Both the position numbers and the translations under genes were made by a program. A DNA stretch of 64,000 nt from Desulfobacteraceae bacterium (GTDB lineage Bacteria; Desulfobacterota; Desulfobacteria; Desulfobacterales; Desulfosarcinaceae), in assembly GCA_027068085.1 (NCBI GenBank), contig JAMOUQ010000014.1, forward strand, positions 104,321 to 168,320, given 5' to 3'. Positions 28,378 through 36,758 of this stretch are shown one piece after another. The notes below the pieces were generated by a model. The model saw nothing but the letters and a program-made list of their open reading frames with translations, ran no database searches and was not told the DNA's origin. How positions within the stretch are numbered: position 1 is the stretch's first letter; every line of letters begins with the position of its first letter.

Positions 28378-29855
28378 TTTCAGGAGCCCCCCACGGCCTG
28401 AGCGAAGCTCTGGCCAAGCGCCTCCAGGACTTGACCGGGTGGCCCATGCTGGGGCGCCGGGTATTGTTGGAAGAGGCCCGCAAAGCGGGAATCAAGGTCG
28501 GACGCCTGAAAACCGCGGTTATAAAATCCATTGGCCCGCAGGAGAAACTGGCCCGCGAAAAAGACCTTTACCTTGCCTTCATAACCAAGCGCCTGTGTGA
28601 AAGCGTGATCGACGACAAGCTGATCTATTGCGGCCGCTTCGGTCACCTGCTGTGCCCCGGGGTATCCCACCGCATCCGTGTGGGCCTGACCACCCCCATG
28701 CACGTGCGGATCAAAAACGTCATGGAGCAGCTCAACCTGCCCAGGGAAAAAGCCATCACTTATCTTGAACAGATCGACGCCGACGTGGCCAAGTGGTCGA
28801 AGTTCATTCACCGTGAAACAGCGGGGCAGGATCCGAGATATTACGACCTTTGCCTCAATCTTCAGCATATAAATGTAGAATACGCCGCCGAAATGATCGT
28901 CCAGATGGCCGAACTGCCGGCTTTTGCCGCCACCAAGGAGAGCCGGCGGCAGCTTGCCGATCAGCTTCTGGCCGCCCGGGCCAGATTGCGCCTGGCAGCA
29001 AACGATCAGACCAAAAACGCCGAGCTGGGTGTCCGGGCCAAAGACGGCAAACTGATCGTCACCTACATGCCCCGCCAGAAGGTGAACGAAAAGATCATCA
29101 AGAACGCCCTGGCAGGCCTGGAAGACTGCAGTGAAAAGCTCTGCACTCCGGCTGAAACCAGCATCCTCTGGATCCAGGAACGCTTCGATCCCGAGTCCGA
29201 GGCTTTCAACCAGATCAATCAGCTCGCCCAACGCTGGGGCGCGGCCGTGGAATTGCTGCGGGTGGTGCCGGCGGCCGGGGCCGAGGAACGACCGGAGCCG
29301 ATCAAACCGGCAAAGACTTCGGATGAGTATACCGGGGGAGTGGAAGACGACGAACCGGAAAGGGACGACGGCGGCCTGACCCGCACCATGGACGAACTCA
29401 TTGCCGAAGGCCGGTTTGCAGGCGCCCGCACAATCTACGGTGACAAAAACGATATCCTGGACGTCGGCCAGGAGGGCGGCAACTATTCCCTGGTGGTAAT
29501 CGGCGAAATGTTCCTGGACAAGGGCCATGAAGCCCGCATGCGCGATACGCGCGAACTGGCCATCGGCATCCGTGACCGTTTCAAGGTGCCGGTGATCACC
29601 AGCTCCGAAATGCAGTCCCGTTTTCTTTTCGGCAAGCGCCAGATGATAAAGCTGGTTTCCTATGCAGCTCTGGTGGCCTTTATTTATCTGCTTGTATTCA
29701 AATTTCAGGACCCGATTCTGAGCCTGCTGGGAGGCAGCCTGCACGAACAATGGAAATGGCTGTCCTCTCTGGCCGTGGGACTGTTCGTCCCCTTTGTGGC
29801 ATACTGTTACAGCACGGTAACCGGTCTGCTGCTCAAGGCCGTTGGAATCGACTAA
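28362..29855 (+). CDS. membrane protein with degenerate CMP-kinase-like and USP-like domains
   Basis: A 497-residue composite protein. Residues about 1-200 match the cytidylate-kinase-like family (KLIYCGRFGHLLCPGVSHRIRVGL, then helical segments), but the usual Gly-rich Lys-containing P-loop is replaced by ISGAPHGLSEALAK, so nucleotide kinase activity is doubtful. Residues about 225-260 form a small alpha/beta linker. Residues about 265-430 look like a USP-fold domain (TSILWIQERFDPES ... YSLVVIGEMFLD) interrupted by an acidic insert. Two TM helices follow at about 430-490. The stress-protein pair and the transporter downstream share this operon. Function unknown; a membrane-bound sensor or effector for stress is the working idea. 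Confidence 0.75.
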   Translation: MPIIMISGAPHGLSEALAKRLQDLTGWPMLGRRVLLEEARKAGIKVGRLKTAVIKSIGPQEKLAREKDLYLAFITKRLCESVIDDKLIYCGRFGHLLCPGVSHRIRVGLTTPMHVRIKNVMEQLNLPREKAITYLEQIDADVAKWSKFIHRETAGQDPRYYDLCLNLQHINVEYAAEMIVQMAELPAFAATKESRRQLADQLLAARARLRLAANDQTKNAELGVRAKDGKLIVTYMPRQKVNEKIIKNALAGLEDCSEKLCTPAETSILWIQERFDPESEAFNQINQLAQRWGAAVELLRVVPAAGAEERPEPIKPAKTSDEYTGGVEDDEPERDDGGLTRTMDELIAEGRFAGARTIYGDKNDILDVGQEGGNYSLVVIGEMFLDKGHEARMRDTRELAIGIRDRFKVPVITSSEMQSRFLFGKRQMIKLVSYAALVAFIYLLVFKFQDPILSLLGGSLHEQWKWLSSLAVGLFVPFVAYCYSTVTGLLLKAVGID

Positions 29856-29915
29856 AAAATACACGACCATACATGACGCGCCAAATTAGACGACCCCCCA
29901 GACAGGAGGCTGATC

Positions 29916-31043
29916 ATGCATCACATAGCGGTTCACTTTTTACATATTGACCTTGGCATAGCCCTGCAAGTGATTCTGCTGGGTTTTATCGGAGGAGTTC
30001 TGAGCGGTTTCATCGGCAGCGGCGGCGCCTTTTTCATGACCCCGGGTATGATGAACCTGGGCGTGGAAGGCGTGGTGGCCGTTGCCAGCAACATCACCCA
30101 CAAGTTCGGCAAGGCCATGGTGGGCTCCCGCAAACACGGAGAGGCCGGCAATGTCGACAAAAAACTGGCCATCTTCCTGCTGGTGACCGCGGTGGCCGGC
30201 ATCCAGCTGGCTGTTTTCATCAACAGCATGCTCTTTCGCGGCGGCACCGGTCACGGCGCAGCCAAGGGCGCCGGGGCAAACCTCTATATCAGTATCGTCT
30301 TTTCAACCATCCTGCTCTTTGTCTCCCTTTCCATGCTGCGGGATCTGATAAAGTCTTCCCGCCAGTCGGAAGAAGACAGCGGGCCTTCCCGCAAGCTGGC
30401 CAATTTCTTCAACAAGTTCAATCTGCCGCCGGTTATCTACTTCAAGGTGGCCGACATAAGGGTAAGCCTGTGGGTGCTGCTGATGGTGGGTGTCGCCACC
30501 GGCTACCTGGCCGGCACCATCGGCGTGGGCGGGTTCATAGGGGTTCCGGCCATGATCTACATCCTGGGCGTGCCGACGGCGGTGGCCACCGGAACCGAGC
30601 TTTTTCTGGCCATGTTCATGGGAGCTTACGGGGCACTGAGTTACGCTTACCAGGGCTTCGTGGATATCCGGCTGACGATGCTGCTCTACCTGGGATCCCT
30701 GCTGGGAATCTACCTGGGAGTCTTCGGCGTCAAGGTGGTGCATGAAAAGATTATCCGCCTTGTCACCAGCCTGATCATCCTGCTGTGCGTCTTCAGCCGG
30801 GTCATAGCCATACCTGTCTACCTGCGGCAACTGAACATGCTCCAGATGGACCCCAAATTCGACGTCTATTTCAACATGACCAGCAAGTTCTTCCTGTTTG
30901 CCAGCGGTATTACCGGTTGCCTGGTGATCCTTTTCTTCGTCATCAGGGCCTATCGCCAGCGGCGGGGAATCCAGATCTCGATCAAGGTGGCCTGCCAGGA
31001 GACACCGGCCGATCTGGAACCGGAACCACTTTCGACGGTCTAG
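29916..31043 (+). CDS. TSUP/TauE-family anion transporter
   Basis: A 375-residue inner-membrane protein of the sulfite exporter TauE/SafE family. It has eight or nine hydrophobic segments; the two Gly-rich family repeats are IGGVLSGFIGSGGAFFMTPGM (split here as IGSGGAF) and AGTIGVGGFIGVPAMIY. A large charged loop joins the halves. The ribosome site AGGAGG precedes the ATG by 6 bases. Family members move sulfite, sulfonates, thiosulfate or other sulfur or carbon anions, which suits a sulfur-metabolising anaerobe, but the substrate here is inferred only. It lies between the membrane kinase-like protein and a receiver protein. Confidence 0.85.
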   Translation: MHHIAVHFLHIDLGIALQVILLGFIGGVLSGFIGSGGAFFMTPGMMNLGVEGVVAVASNITHKFGKAMVGSRKHGEAGNVDKKLAIFLLVTAVAGIQLAVFINSMLFRGGTGHGAAKGAGANLYISIVFSTILLFVSLSMLRDLIKSSRQSEEDSGPSRKLANFFNKFNLPPVIYFKVADIRVSLWVLLMVGVATGYLAGTIGVGGFIGVPAMIYILGVPTAVATGTELFLAMFMGAYGALSYAYQGFVDIRLTMLLYLGSLLGIYLGVFGVKVVHEKIIRLVTSLIILLCVFSRVIAIPVYLRQLNMLQMDPKFDVYFNMTSKFFLFASGITGCLVILFFVIRAYRQRRGIQISIKVACQETPADLEPEPLSTV

Positions 31044-31075
31044 TCGGAACAATCCAATCATTTTAGGAGAGGATC

Positions 31076-31477
31076 ATGGAAGAAGCAATCAGCATCATGG
31101 TTATCGACGACGAACCGGTTGTGGGCCAGCGCCTCAAGCCGATGCTGGAGGATATGGGCCACAAGGTTGAGGTTTTCGTCAACCCGGTGGAAGCCATGGA
31201 GCAGTTCAAGAATCAGCCGGTCGATATCGTCATCACCGACATCCGGATGGACGACATGGAAGGTATCGACATCCTGGAACAGATCCAGTTCAGCCGCCCG
31301 GAAACCAAGGTGGTGATGATAACCGGCTACGCCACCCTCGAACTGGCCCGCGAGTCGATGGCCAAAGGGGCCTTCGACTTCATCGCCAAGCCGTTCAAGT
31401 TCAAGGAGATCCGCAACACCATCGGCAAGGCCGTGGATGCCATCAAGGCCGAAAGCGAGTCCAGGGTCAGGGCCTGA
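31076..31477 (+). CDS. stand-alone response-regulator receiver
   Basis: A 133-residue CheY-like domain with no output domain. Acidic pocket Asp11/Asp12, phospho-acceptor Asp55 (IVITDIRMDD), Thr/Lys switch residues in MITGYATLE and IAKPFKFKEI. The ribosome site TAGGAGAGG precedes the ATG. It is last in the sigma54-driven operon and may feed back on the upstream histidine kinase or act on the operon's USP/kinase-like proteins. Its stop codon sits inside a long palindrome. Confidence 0.92.
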   Translation: MEEAISIMVIDDEPVVGQRLKPMLEDMGHKVEVFVNPVEAMEQFKNQPVDIVITDIRMDDMEGIDILEQIQFSRPETKVVMITGYATLELARESMAKGAFDFIAKPFKFKEIRNTIGKAVDAIKAESESRVRA

Positions 31478-31501
31478 CCCTGGAGGGCCGCGGCCCGGCT
31501 T
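31460..31501. terminator. double hairpin between convergent receiver and thiolase genes
   Basis: 31460-31484 is a 25-base palindrome with perfect 12-bp arms (TCCAGGGTCAGG) that includes the receiver stop codon. It is followed by GGGCCGCGGCCC and CTTTT, a plus-strand terminator shape. Confidence 0.6.
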
Positions 31502-31502
31502 T

Positions 31503-32753
31503 TCAGATCAGCTCCAGGGCGCAGGCCATGGAAACGCCGCCGCCGCCGCACAAGGTGGCCAGTCCCAGGCTTTTGCCGCGGCGGCGCAGGGCATGGATCA
31601 GGGTCACCATAATCCTGGCCCCGGTGGCCCCCACCGGATGACCCAGGCCGATTCCGGAACCGTTGATATTGGTCTTTTCGCGATCCAGGCCCAGCTGGCG
31701 CTCGCACCCGATGTACTGGGCGGCAAAGGCTTCGTTGATTTCCACCAGGTCGAAGTCCGCGATGCTCAGACCGCTGTTTGCCAGCAGATCCCTGACCGCC
31801 GGCACCGGTGAAAGGCCCATCACCGAGGGATGGCAGGCTCCCTTGCCGACGGCCTTTATCCGGGCCAGGGGGCTTATGCCCAGGGCCTTGGCCTTTTCCG
31901 CGGACATTAGCACCATGGCCGCGGCCCCGTCATTTATTCCGCTGGAATTGCCGGCCGTCACCTTGCCGATCCCGGGAACGAAGACCGGAGGCAGCTTTTC
32001 CAGGTCGGCCATGGTCAGCCCCGGCCGGAAGTGCTCATCCCTGTCAAAGATGAGAGACTTCTTTTTGCGGCGCGGAACCTCGAGGGGCACTATTTCGGCG
32101 GCAAAGGAGCCGTCCTGGTTGGCCCGTTCGGCGTTGTTGTGGCTCCGCAGGGCCACTTCGTCCATCTCGCGGCGGCTTATGTCCAGGTGCTGGGCCACGA
32201 ACTCGGCCGTATGGCCCATGATATACGGTTTACCCTTGAAGTAACTCAAGGGGGGCTTGTCAGCGTCCACCGGCCCGTCTTCCGGATGGGGTATGATATG
32301 GGAGCCGCAGTGCAGGGCCCGGATCAGGGCGTCCACGAATTCCTGGTCCTGAAGGCGGCACCCCCAGCGGGCCTTGGGCACGATATAGGGTACACCCGAC
32401 ATGTGCTCCACTCCGCCGGCCAGCACCATCCCGGCCAGCCCGGCCTTGATCATGGCCATGGCCGAAACCACGGCCTCCATGCCCGAAATGCAGACCCGGT
32501 TGATGGTTACCGCCGGAACCGTGTCCGGGATTTCGGCCAGCAGGGCCGCCACCCGGGCCACGTTCAGGGAATCGGCCGGCTCCAGGCAACAGCCGAAACG
32601 CACGTCATCGAATTGGGCCGGATCGATTCCGGCCCGCCGGACGGCCGCCCGCATGACGGCCGCCGCGATATGGGCGGCGTGCATGTCCCTCAGGCTGCCT
32701 CCGAATGTACCGATGGCCGATCTGCATGCTTCAACAATGACCACATCCTGCAT
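31503..32753 (-). CDS. thiolase family acetyl-CoA C-acyltransferase
   Basis: Condenses or cleaves 3-ketoacyl-CoA. It has 416 residues. The nucleophile is Cys88 in NRVCISGM, with NEAFAAQ, GIGLGHPVGATGAR (His) and the second Cys in LCGGGG at the end. It is about 25 residues longer than common degradative thiolases because of an insert around 130-175 (GCRLQDQEFVDALIRALHCG). AAGGAG precedes the ATG at 32753. It has its own promoter at 32880-32908. Together with the acyl-CoA ligase at 52.7 kb and the mutase it fits fatty or aromatic acid use, but the exact substrate is unknown. Confidence 0.93.
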   Translation of the reverse strand: MQDVVIVEACRSAIGTFGGSLRDMHAAHIAAAVMRAAVRRAGIDPAQFDDVRFGCCLEPADSLNVARVAALLAEIPDTVPAVTINRVCISGMEAVVSAMAMIKAGLAGMVLAGGVEHMSGVPYIVPKARWGCRLQDQEFVDALIRALHCGSHIIPHPEDGPVDADKPPLSYFKGKPYIMGHTAEFVAQHLDISRREMDEVALRSHNNAERANQDGSFAAEIVPLEVPRRKKKSLIFDRDEHFRPGLTMADLEKLPPVFVPGIGKVTAGNSSGINDGAAAMVLMSAEKAKALGISPLARIKAVGKGACHPSVMGLSPVPAVRDLLANSGLSIADFDLVEINEAFAAQYIGCERQLGLDREKTNINGSGIGLGHPVGATGARIMVTLIHALRRRGKSLGLATLCGGGGVSMACALELI

Positions 32754-32879
32754 GATCTTCTCCTTGGCTTTGGAAGAAAGAATAAGAACTGCCTGGGCTC
32801 AACCGCCGCGGGGTTTGATCGGGCTACGGGGTGTCAGGCACATCCGGCTTGAAATCGCCGGGCTGCGCCTCAAGACCGC

Positions 32880-32908
32880 CTTATCTCAGATGAAGGGTAA
32901 TATGTCAA
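32880..32908 (-). promoter_or_regulatory. sigma70-type promoter of the thiolase gene
   Basis: Minus strand TTGACA (32903-32908), 17-bp spacer, GATAAG (32880-32885). It begins just past the FapA stop. The leader is about 120 bases. Confidence 0.65.
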
Positions 32909-32921
32909 GCAGGCCGTAACC

Positions 32922-34811
32922 TCAGCGCAGGGGGGTGATCTTCAAAGCATAGATCGACATCTTGCCGCTTCCGCCCTCCTTTACTTCGGCGATCCGCACA
33001 TGCCGCTGATTTTCCTTGAGCACCATGCTCGTATGAGGCCCCTCGATCTTCGTCTTGGAATATATGGTCCCGGAAACCTTGATGATCGGCACAGGCCGGT
33101 CCTCCTCGGCCTCTGCCAGCAGTTTCTCGATCCGGGCCTGGATCAGGGCCGATTCGGCCACAGCCGCTTCAAGCTCCTTGGTCTTGTCGGCCATCTGTTG
33201 CCTGCAGACATCCTCCCGGTCCATCAGTTCGGCCACCCTGGCGTCCAGCGCCCGGTACTGCCGGTCAAGATGCTCTATCTTGTCCCTGACGGATCCGGCC
33301 ACCGGCCGGCCCTTTTTCTCATGAGCCGCCACCTGCTCTTCCAGCCTGCGTTTTTCCACCATGCAGCGGTCCTGCTGCTGGGCCACCTTGCCCAATTCAG
33401 TTCCCGCTTTTTCGTATCTATCCTGCAAAGCCGCAATTTCGGATTCCAGATCCGCGGAATTTTTTTCCAGCAAGTCCAGCCGCTGTTTTAGTTCTTCGAC
33501 CCTGCGCCGGACCATCTTGTCCACCCCCACCGTCAGGAAGCTCGCCTTGGCCGCTTCGGTTCCCACGTCCATGGCCTGGATGCCCTTCTTGGCGCTTATC
33601 CGGCTGGACATTATGTTGCCGCCGCCGATGACACACCGGCCGTTGGTCTCGATGTCAGAATCGAAGATTTCCCGCTCCACAACAAGGTCGCCGGCTGCCA
33701 GGATCCGGCTGTAGTGAATATGGCTGGCCCTTAACTTTCCGCCCACCTCGATCCGGGCGCCGTAGATTCCGCCCATACAGATCAGGTCTCCTTCAAGCTT
33801 GATCTCTGCGGCCTGGATCTCGTTGGCCCGCAGCCCGTGGCCCTTGACCTTGAAGCCGGTCTGGACCGTGCCGGTGACATCGATCAGGCCGCTGAATTCC
33901 ACGTGGCCGGTCTCCAGACCGATATCGCCGTTGACCGTGTAAGTGGATATGACCAGCAGTTTTCCGTCCGGGCCGATGCGCGGGCTGCCGCCGATCTTGG
34001 CAAAGGCCTTGCGGCCGTCTGCTGATCTTTCCACCCCCCGGCCGCACCTCAGAACGATATCCTTCGTCTTGGGCGGCGGCACCGGCCGGCCGAGGATGTC
34101 GGTTCCCGGCCGGCCCTCTTTCCTGGTCACTTTTTCGGCCAGCAAATCGCCCGGGGAGACCTGAGGCAGGGTTCCCCGGTCTTTCCAGTCCATGGTGCCG
34201 TCTTCCTTGACGGTGCCCACCCGCATGGGATCCGTGTCGAAATGGTAAACTATCTCCATCGGGTCACCGGCCACCGGTTCGGTGCCCCGGGCCACCGGCA
34301 GCGGCAAGTCGGGCAGCGGGTCCTCGAGGTAGGCTTCTATGACGGCATCGTCCGAAAGGCCGTGAACAATACCGTTGGCGGCAAGTTCCTTCTTGACTCC
34401 GGCCAGATCGACCTTTCCCGGATTTCCGGCCGGAATCTTGATCCAGGCCTGCATGAAGTCATCGCCGATGACCAGCTCGAACTCCGGCTCATCCTTGGCA
34501 GGAGCTTCCTTGTCGGCCTGCCTCTGCTCTTCGGCCGCCAGTTCGGCCTCCATGGCCTTTTGCATGCGCAAGATGGTATCGACCTGCTCCTGGTCCAAAA
34601 CCCCCAGGGCCAACATAATCTTTTCCAGTTTCATCTGCTTGCCGGAACGTTTCAGAACCAGTGTCTGAAGCATGCGGGCCTGGTCTACCTGCTTCTGGTC
34701 TAAAAAACTTCCGCCGACAGCGATCCTGGCAAAAAGCTCATCACTTGACAGCCGGCTATGGTCCATCGGCTCCTCGAACGCAGTTTTGGCTTCTCCTGCA
34801 GCCTGCATCAT
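32922..34811 (-). CDS. FapA/DUF342 beta-helix and coiled-coil protein
   Basis: A 629-residue protein of the flagellar-assembly-protein-A family. The N-terminal helical part (about 20-110) is followed by the FapA beta region (DPMRVGTVKEDGTMDW, VSPGDLLAEKV...PGTDILGRPVPPPKTKDIVLRCGRGVE) and right-handed beta-helix turns (VNGDIG, IDVTGTVQTGFKVKG, ICMGGIYGARIEVGGKLRAS). A coiled coil occupies about 425-570, then a last beta segment. The start is uncertain: tandem ATGs at 34811 and 34808 (or a TTG before them) lack a ribosome site, while ATG 34766 has GAGGAG only 3 bases away. Known members act near flagella, sporulation or polar localisation; the role here is inferred only. Confidence 0.85.
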   Translation of the reverse strand: MMQAAGEAKTAFEEPMDHSRLSSDELFARIAVGGSFLDQKQVDQARMLQTLVLKRSGKQMKLEKIMLALGVLDQEQVDTILRMQKAMEAELAAEEQRQADKEAPAKDEPEFELVIGDDFMQAWIKIPAGNPGKVDLAGVKKELAANGIVHGLSDDAVIEAYLEDPLPDLPLPVARGTEPVAGDPMEIVYHFDTDPMRVGTVKEDGTMDWKDRGTLPQVSPGDLLAEKVTRKEGRPGTDILGRPVPPPKTKDIVLRCGRGVERSADGRKAFAKIGGSPRIGPDGKLLVISTYTVNGDIGLETGHVEFSGLIDVTGTVQTGFKVKGHGLRANEIQAAEIKLEGDLICMGGIYGARIEVGGKLRASHIHYSRILAAGDLVVEREIFDSDIETNGRCVIGGGNIMSSRISAKKGIQAMDVGTEAAKASFLTVGVDKMVRRRVEELKQRLDLLEKNSADLESEIAALQDRYEKAGTELGKVAQQQDRCMVEKRRLEEQVAAHEKKGRPVAGSVRDKIEHLDRQYRALDARVAELMDREDVCRQQMADKTKELEAAVAESALIQARIEKLLAEAEEDRPVPIIKVSGTIYSKTKIEGPHTSMVLKENQRHVRIAEVKEGGSGKMSIYALKITPLR

Positions 34812-34962
34812 CAATTATTATCGGCCAAAACCGCCCTGACTTGATGACCCCGCAAGACGGATATGAGACTATTTGCAGGGCCACCGGTTGCGTAACCGGA
34901 CTCCAGACATTACCTTGTTGGCAGGAAAAATCAGGAACCCGAACTTTGACAAGGAGAGGCAA

Positions 34963-35496
34963 ATGATTTCCGAAAGACTGAACCGGGCCATCAACGAACA
35001 GATCAAAAACGAACTGGAATCCTACTACCTCTATCTTTCCATGGCCGCTTATTTCCACTCGGCCAATCTGGACGGCATGGGACGCTGGATGCGGATCCAG
35101 GCCCACGAGGAGATGGTGCATGCCATGAAATTCCTCGATCATCTCCTGGACCGCGGCGGCAAGGTACAGCTGCCGGACCTGAAACAGCACAAAACCGAAT
35201 GGAATTCACCCCTGGAGGCCTGGCAGGACGCTTACAAACACGAACAGTTCATTACTTCCAAGATCAACGAACTGATGGATCTTGCCCGGGAAGAAAAGGA
35301 TTATCAGGCTCAACCTCTTCTGACCTGGTTCATCGAAGAGCAGATAGAGGAAGAGTCCACCAGCGGAAAGGTTGCCCAGGAGATGGCCATGGTCAGCGAC
35401 ACCAAGCAGGGCCTGTTCTTCATGGACCGGGAACTGGGCCAGAGGGCTTTTCCGGCCAACTCCCCGCTCGATCCGGCAGCCTACGCTTCCACCTGA
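34963..35496 (+). CDS. ftn: ferritin (bacterial non-haem type)
   Basis: Iron storage and detoxification, 177 residues. Four-helix bundle with di-iron ligands visible: Glu17 (KNELESYYLY), Glu50 and His53 (QAHEEMVHAMKF), and later Glu in EDKEYQ-like DLAREEKDYQ and WFIEEQIEEE helices. The start ATG follows AAGGAG by 6 bases; the 90-bp upstream frame lacks homology. A small hairpin (CCGGTT-GCGT-AACCGG, 34884-34899) lies in the leader. A terminator follows at 35506. Confidence 0.95.
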   Translation: MISERLNRAINEQIKNELESYYLYLSMAAYFHSANLDGMGRWMRIQAHEEMVHAMKFLDHLLDRGGKVQLPDLKQHKTEWNSPLEAWQDAYKHEQFITSKINELMDLAREEKDYQAQPLLTWFIEEQIEEESTSGKVAQEMAMVSDTKQGLFFMDRELGQRAFPANSPLDPAAYAST

Positions 35497-35505
35497 AACA
35501 TCGCC

Positions 35506-35530
35506 GGGCGTACCTCTACGGTACGCCCCT
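35506..35530 (+). terminator. ferritin terminator
   Basis: A 9-bp stem GGGCGTACC/GGTACGCCC, 5-base loop, then CTTT; 10 bp past the ferritin stop. The T-tract is short. Confidence 0.7.
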
Positions 35531-35569
35531 TTCCGATCCTGGATCGGAAGCTATGGCGGGCAATTTGCT

Positions 35570-35746
35570 TCAGGCCTGAATATCGACGTTCCGGCCGATA
35601 CCCTGCTCGGCCAGCATGGCTGCCATCTCCTGCTGGCTGGCTGCCAGCTGCTGCATTACGGCCGTCTGCATTTCGGCCGTCACCTGGAGCTGACGGACGG
35701 CCACCGCCATTGCAGGTGTCATCATTGCTACGGAATCCACACCCAT
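35570..35746 (-). CDS. YjfB-like putative motility peptide
   Basis: A 58-residue peptide, MGVDSVAMMTPAMAVAVRQ at the start, then a Gln/Met-rich helix (VMQQLAASQQEMAAMLAEQ). It matches the layout of the YjfB_motility family (short helical proteins often found with flagellar or chemotaxis genes). A strong AGGAGG site precedes the ATG at 35746. It stands alone between the ferritin gene and the isomerase gene. The family assignment is moderate; the function is not established. Confidence 0.7.
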   Translation of the reverse strand: MGVDSVAMMTPAMAVAVRQLQVTAEMQTAVMQQLAASQQEMAAMLAEQGIGRNVDIQA

Positions 35747-35868
35747 CGAATGCCTCCTTCCCCGGCTCAAAAACCCCGGAGTCATAGCCTGCAAACCCGG
35801 TATCGGCCCGGGTGCGGAAAACTTTAGCCATATCCTGACACCGGACACCTGATCCGCACCCGCCCGGC

Positions 35869-36663
35869 CTAACCGCCGGCCAGCAGGGCTTTCCACCTGG
35901 CACGACTTGCCTGCAGCAGGCTGCGGTCGTCGCTGAAGACCTCCAGGGTGACCGTCAGGTCCGGGTCGAGCCCGGCGGTTGCGGCGGCCAGGCTCCTGAA
36001 ATCGACGGTGCCCTCGCCCAAAGGCAGGTGCCGGTCGCGGCGGCCGTCGTTGTCGCTGAGGTGCAGGTGGCCGATGCGCGGGCCGAAACGCCGGACAAAG
36101 GCCATGGCCCCGGCGCTGCCGCGCCCGATGTTGGCGTGGCCCGCATCCAGGGTGAGCCTGAGGCCGGGGTATTCTTCCAGCCAGGCGGCAAAATGCTCCG
36201 GGAGCCAGAACCCGCCGTAGACCGGAAACATGTTTTCCAGGCAGACCACAAGTTCCAGCCGGAAACAATGTTCCAGGACCTGCCGCAGGGCCTGCTCCAC
36301 GTATCTGCCGCTAAGTTCGGGCACCTGGGGCCCGAGGCCGTTGACCGGGGGAGGGTGCAAAACCACCTTGCCGGCTCCCAGGCCGGCGGCCACCGTTGCG
36401 GCATCCAGCAGCTCGGCGATGGAGGCCCGGCGTATGGATTCGGTAAGGTCGGCCGGATAGACGAAGGTCGGCAGGTGACAGACAAGGGCCAGGCCGTACT
36501 TTTCCAGGCTGCGGGCAACGGCCCGGCTCTGCTGCCTGACCTGGCCGTGGTGGGCGCAGGGCGGGTCCATGGCCAGCTCCAGCAGGTCGAACCCCAGGCC
36601 GGCAAGGACTTCGATCTCCCGGAGCAGGGGCCGGACGGGATGGTTCATGGCTCCGATGCGCAT
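35869..36663 (-). CDS. sugar phosphate isomerase/epimerase-like TIM barrel
   Basis: A 264-residue protein of the xylose-isomerase-like/AP-endonuclease-2 superfamily. Barrel strand ends carry likely metal ligands: ELAMDPP, LVCHLP, VVLHPPPVNG, VCLENMFPVYGG (Glu), LTLDAGHANI (Asp, His), IGHLHLSDNDG (His, Asp) and VTLEVFS (Glu). The ATG at 36663 is chosen (AAAGG just upstream); an alternative lies 18 bp earlier. It is divergent from uvrA with 95 bp between. Substrate unknown. Confidence 0.85.
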   Translation of the reverse strand: MRIGAMNHPVRPLLREIEVLAGLGFDLLELAMDPPCAHHGQVRQQSRAVARSLEKYGLALVCHLPTFVYPADLTESIRRASIAELLDAATVAAGLGAGKVVLHPPPVNGLGPQVPELSGRYVEQALRQVLEHCFRLELVVCLENMFPVYGGFWLPEHFAAWLEEYPGLRLTLDAGHANIGRGSAGAMAFVRRFGPRIGHLHLSDNDGRRDRHLPLGEGTVDFRSLAAATAGLDPDLTVTLEVFSDDRSLLQASRARWKALLAGG

Positions 36664-36758
36664 TTGACCTTTCACCTCCAAAGATTATGGTATAGGTTGG
36701 CCTTTTTCGGAACAAGGACCTTGACTTCCCGATCTACGTTCAAGAAAGAGTATTTCCC

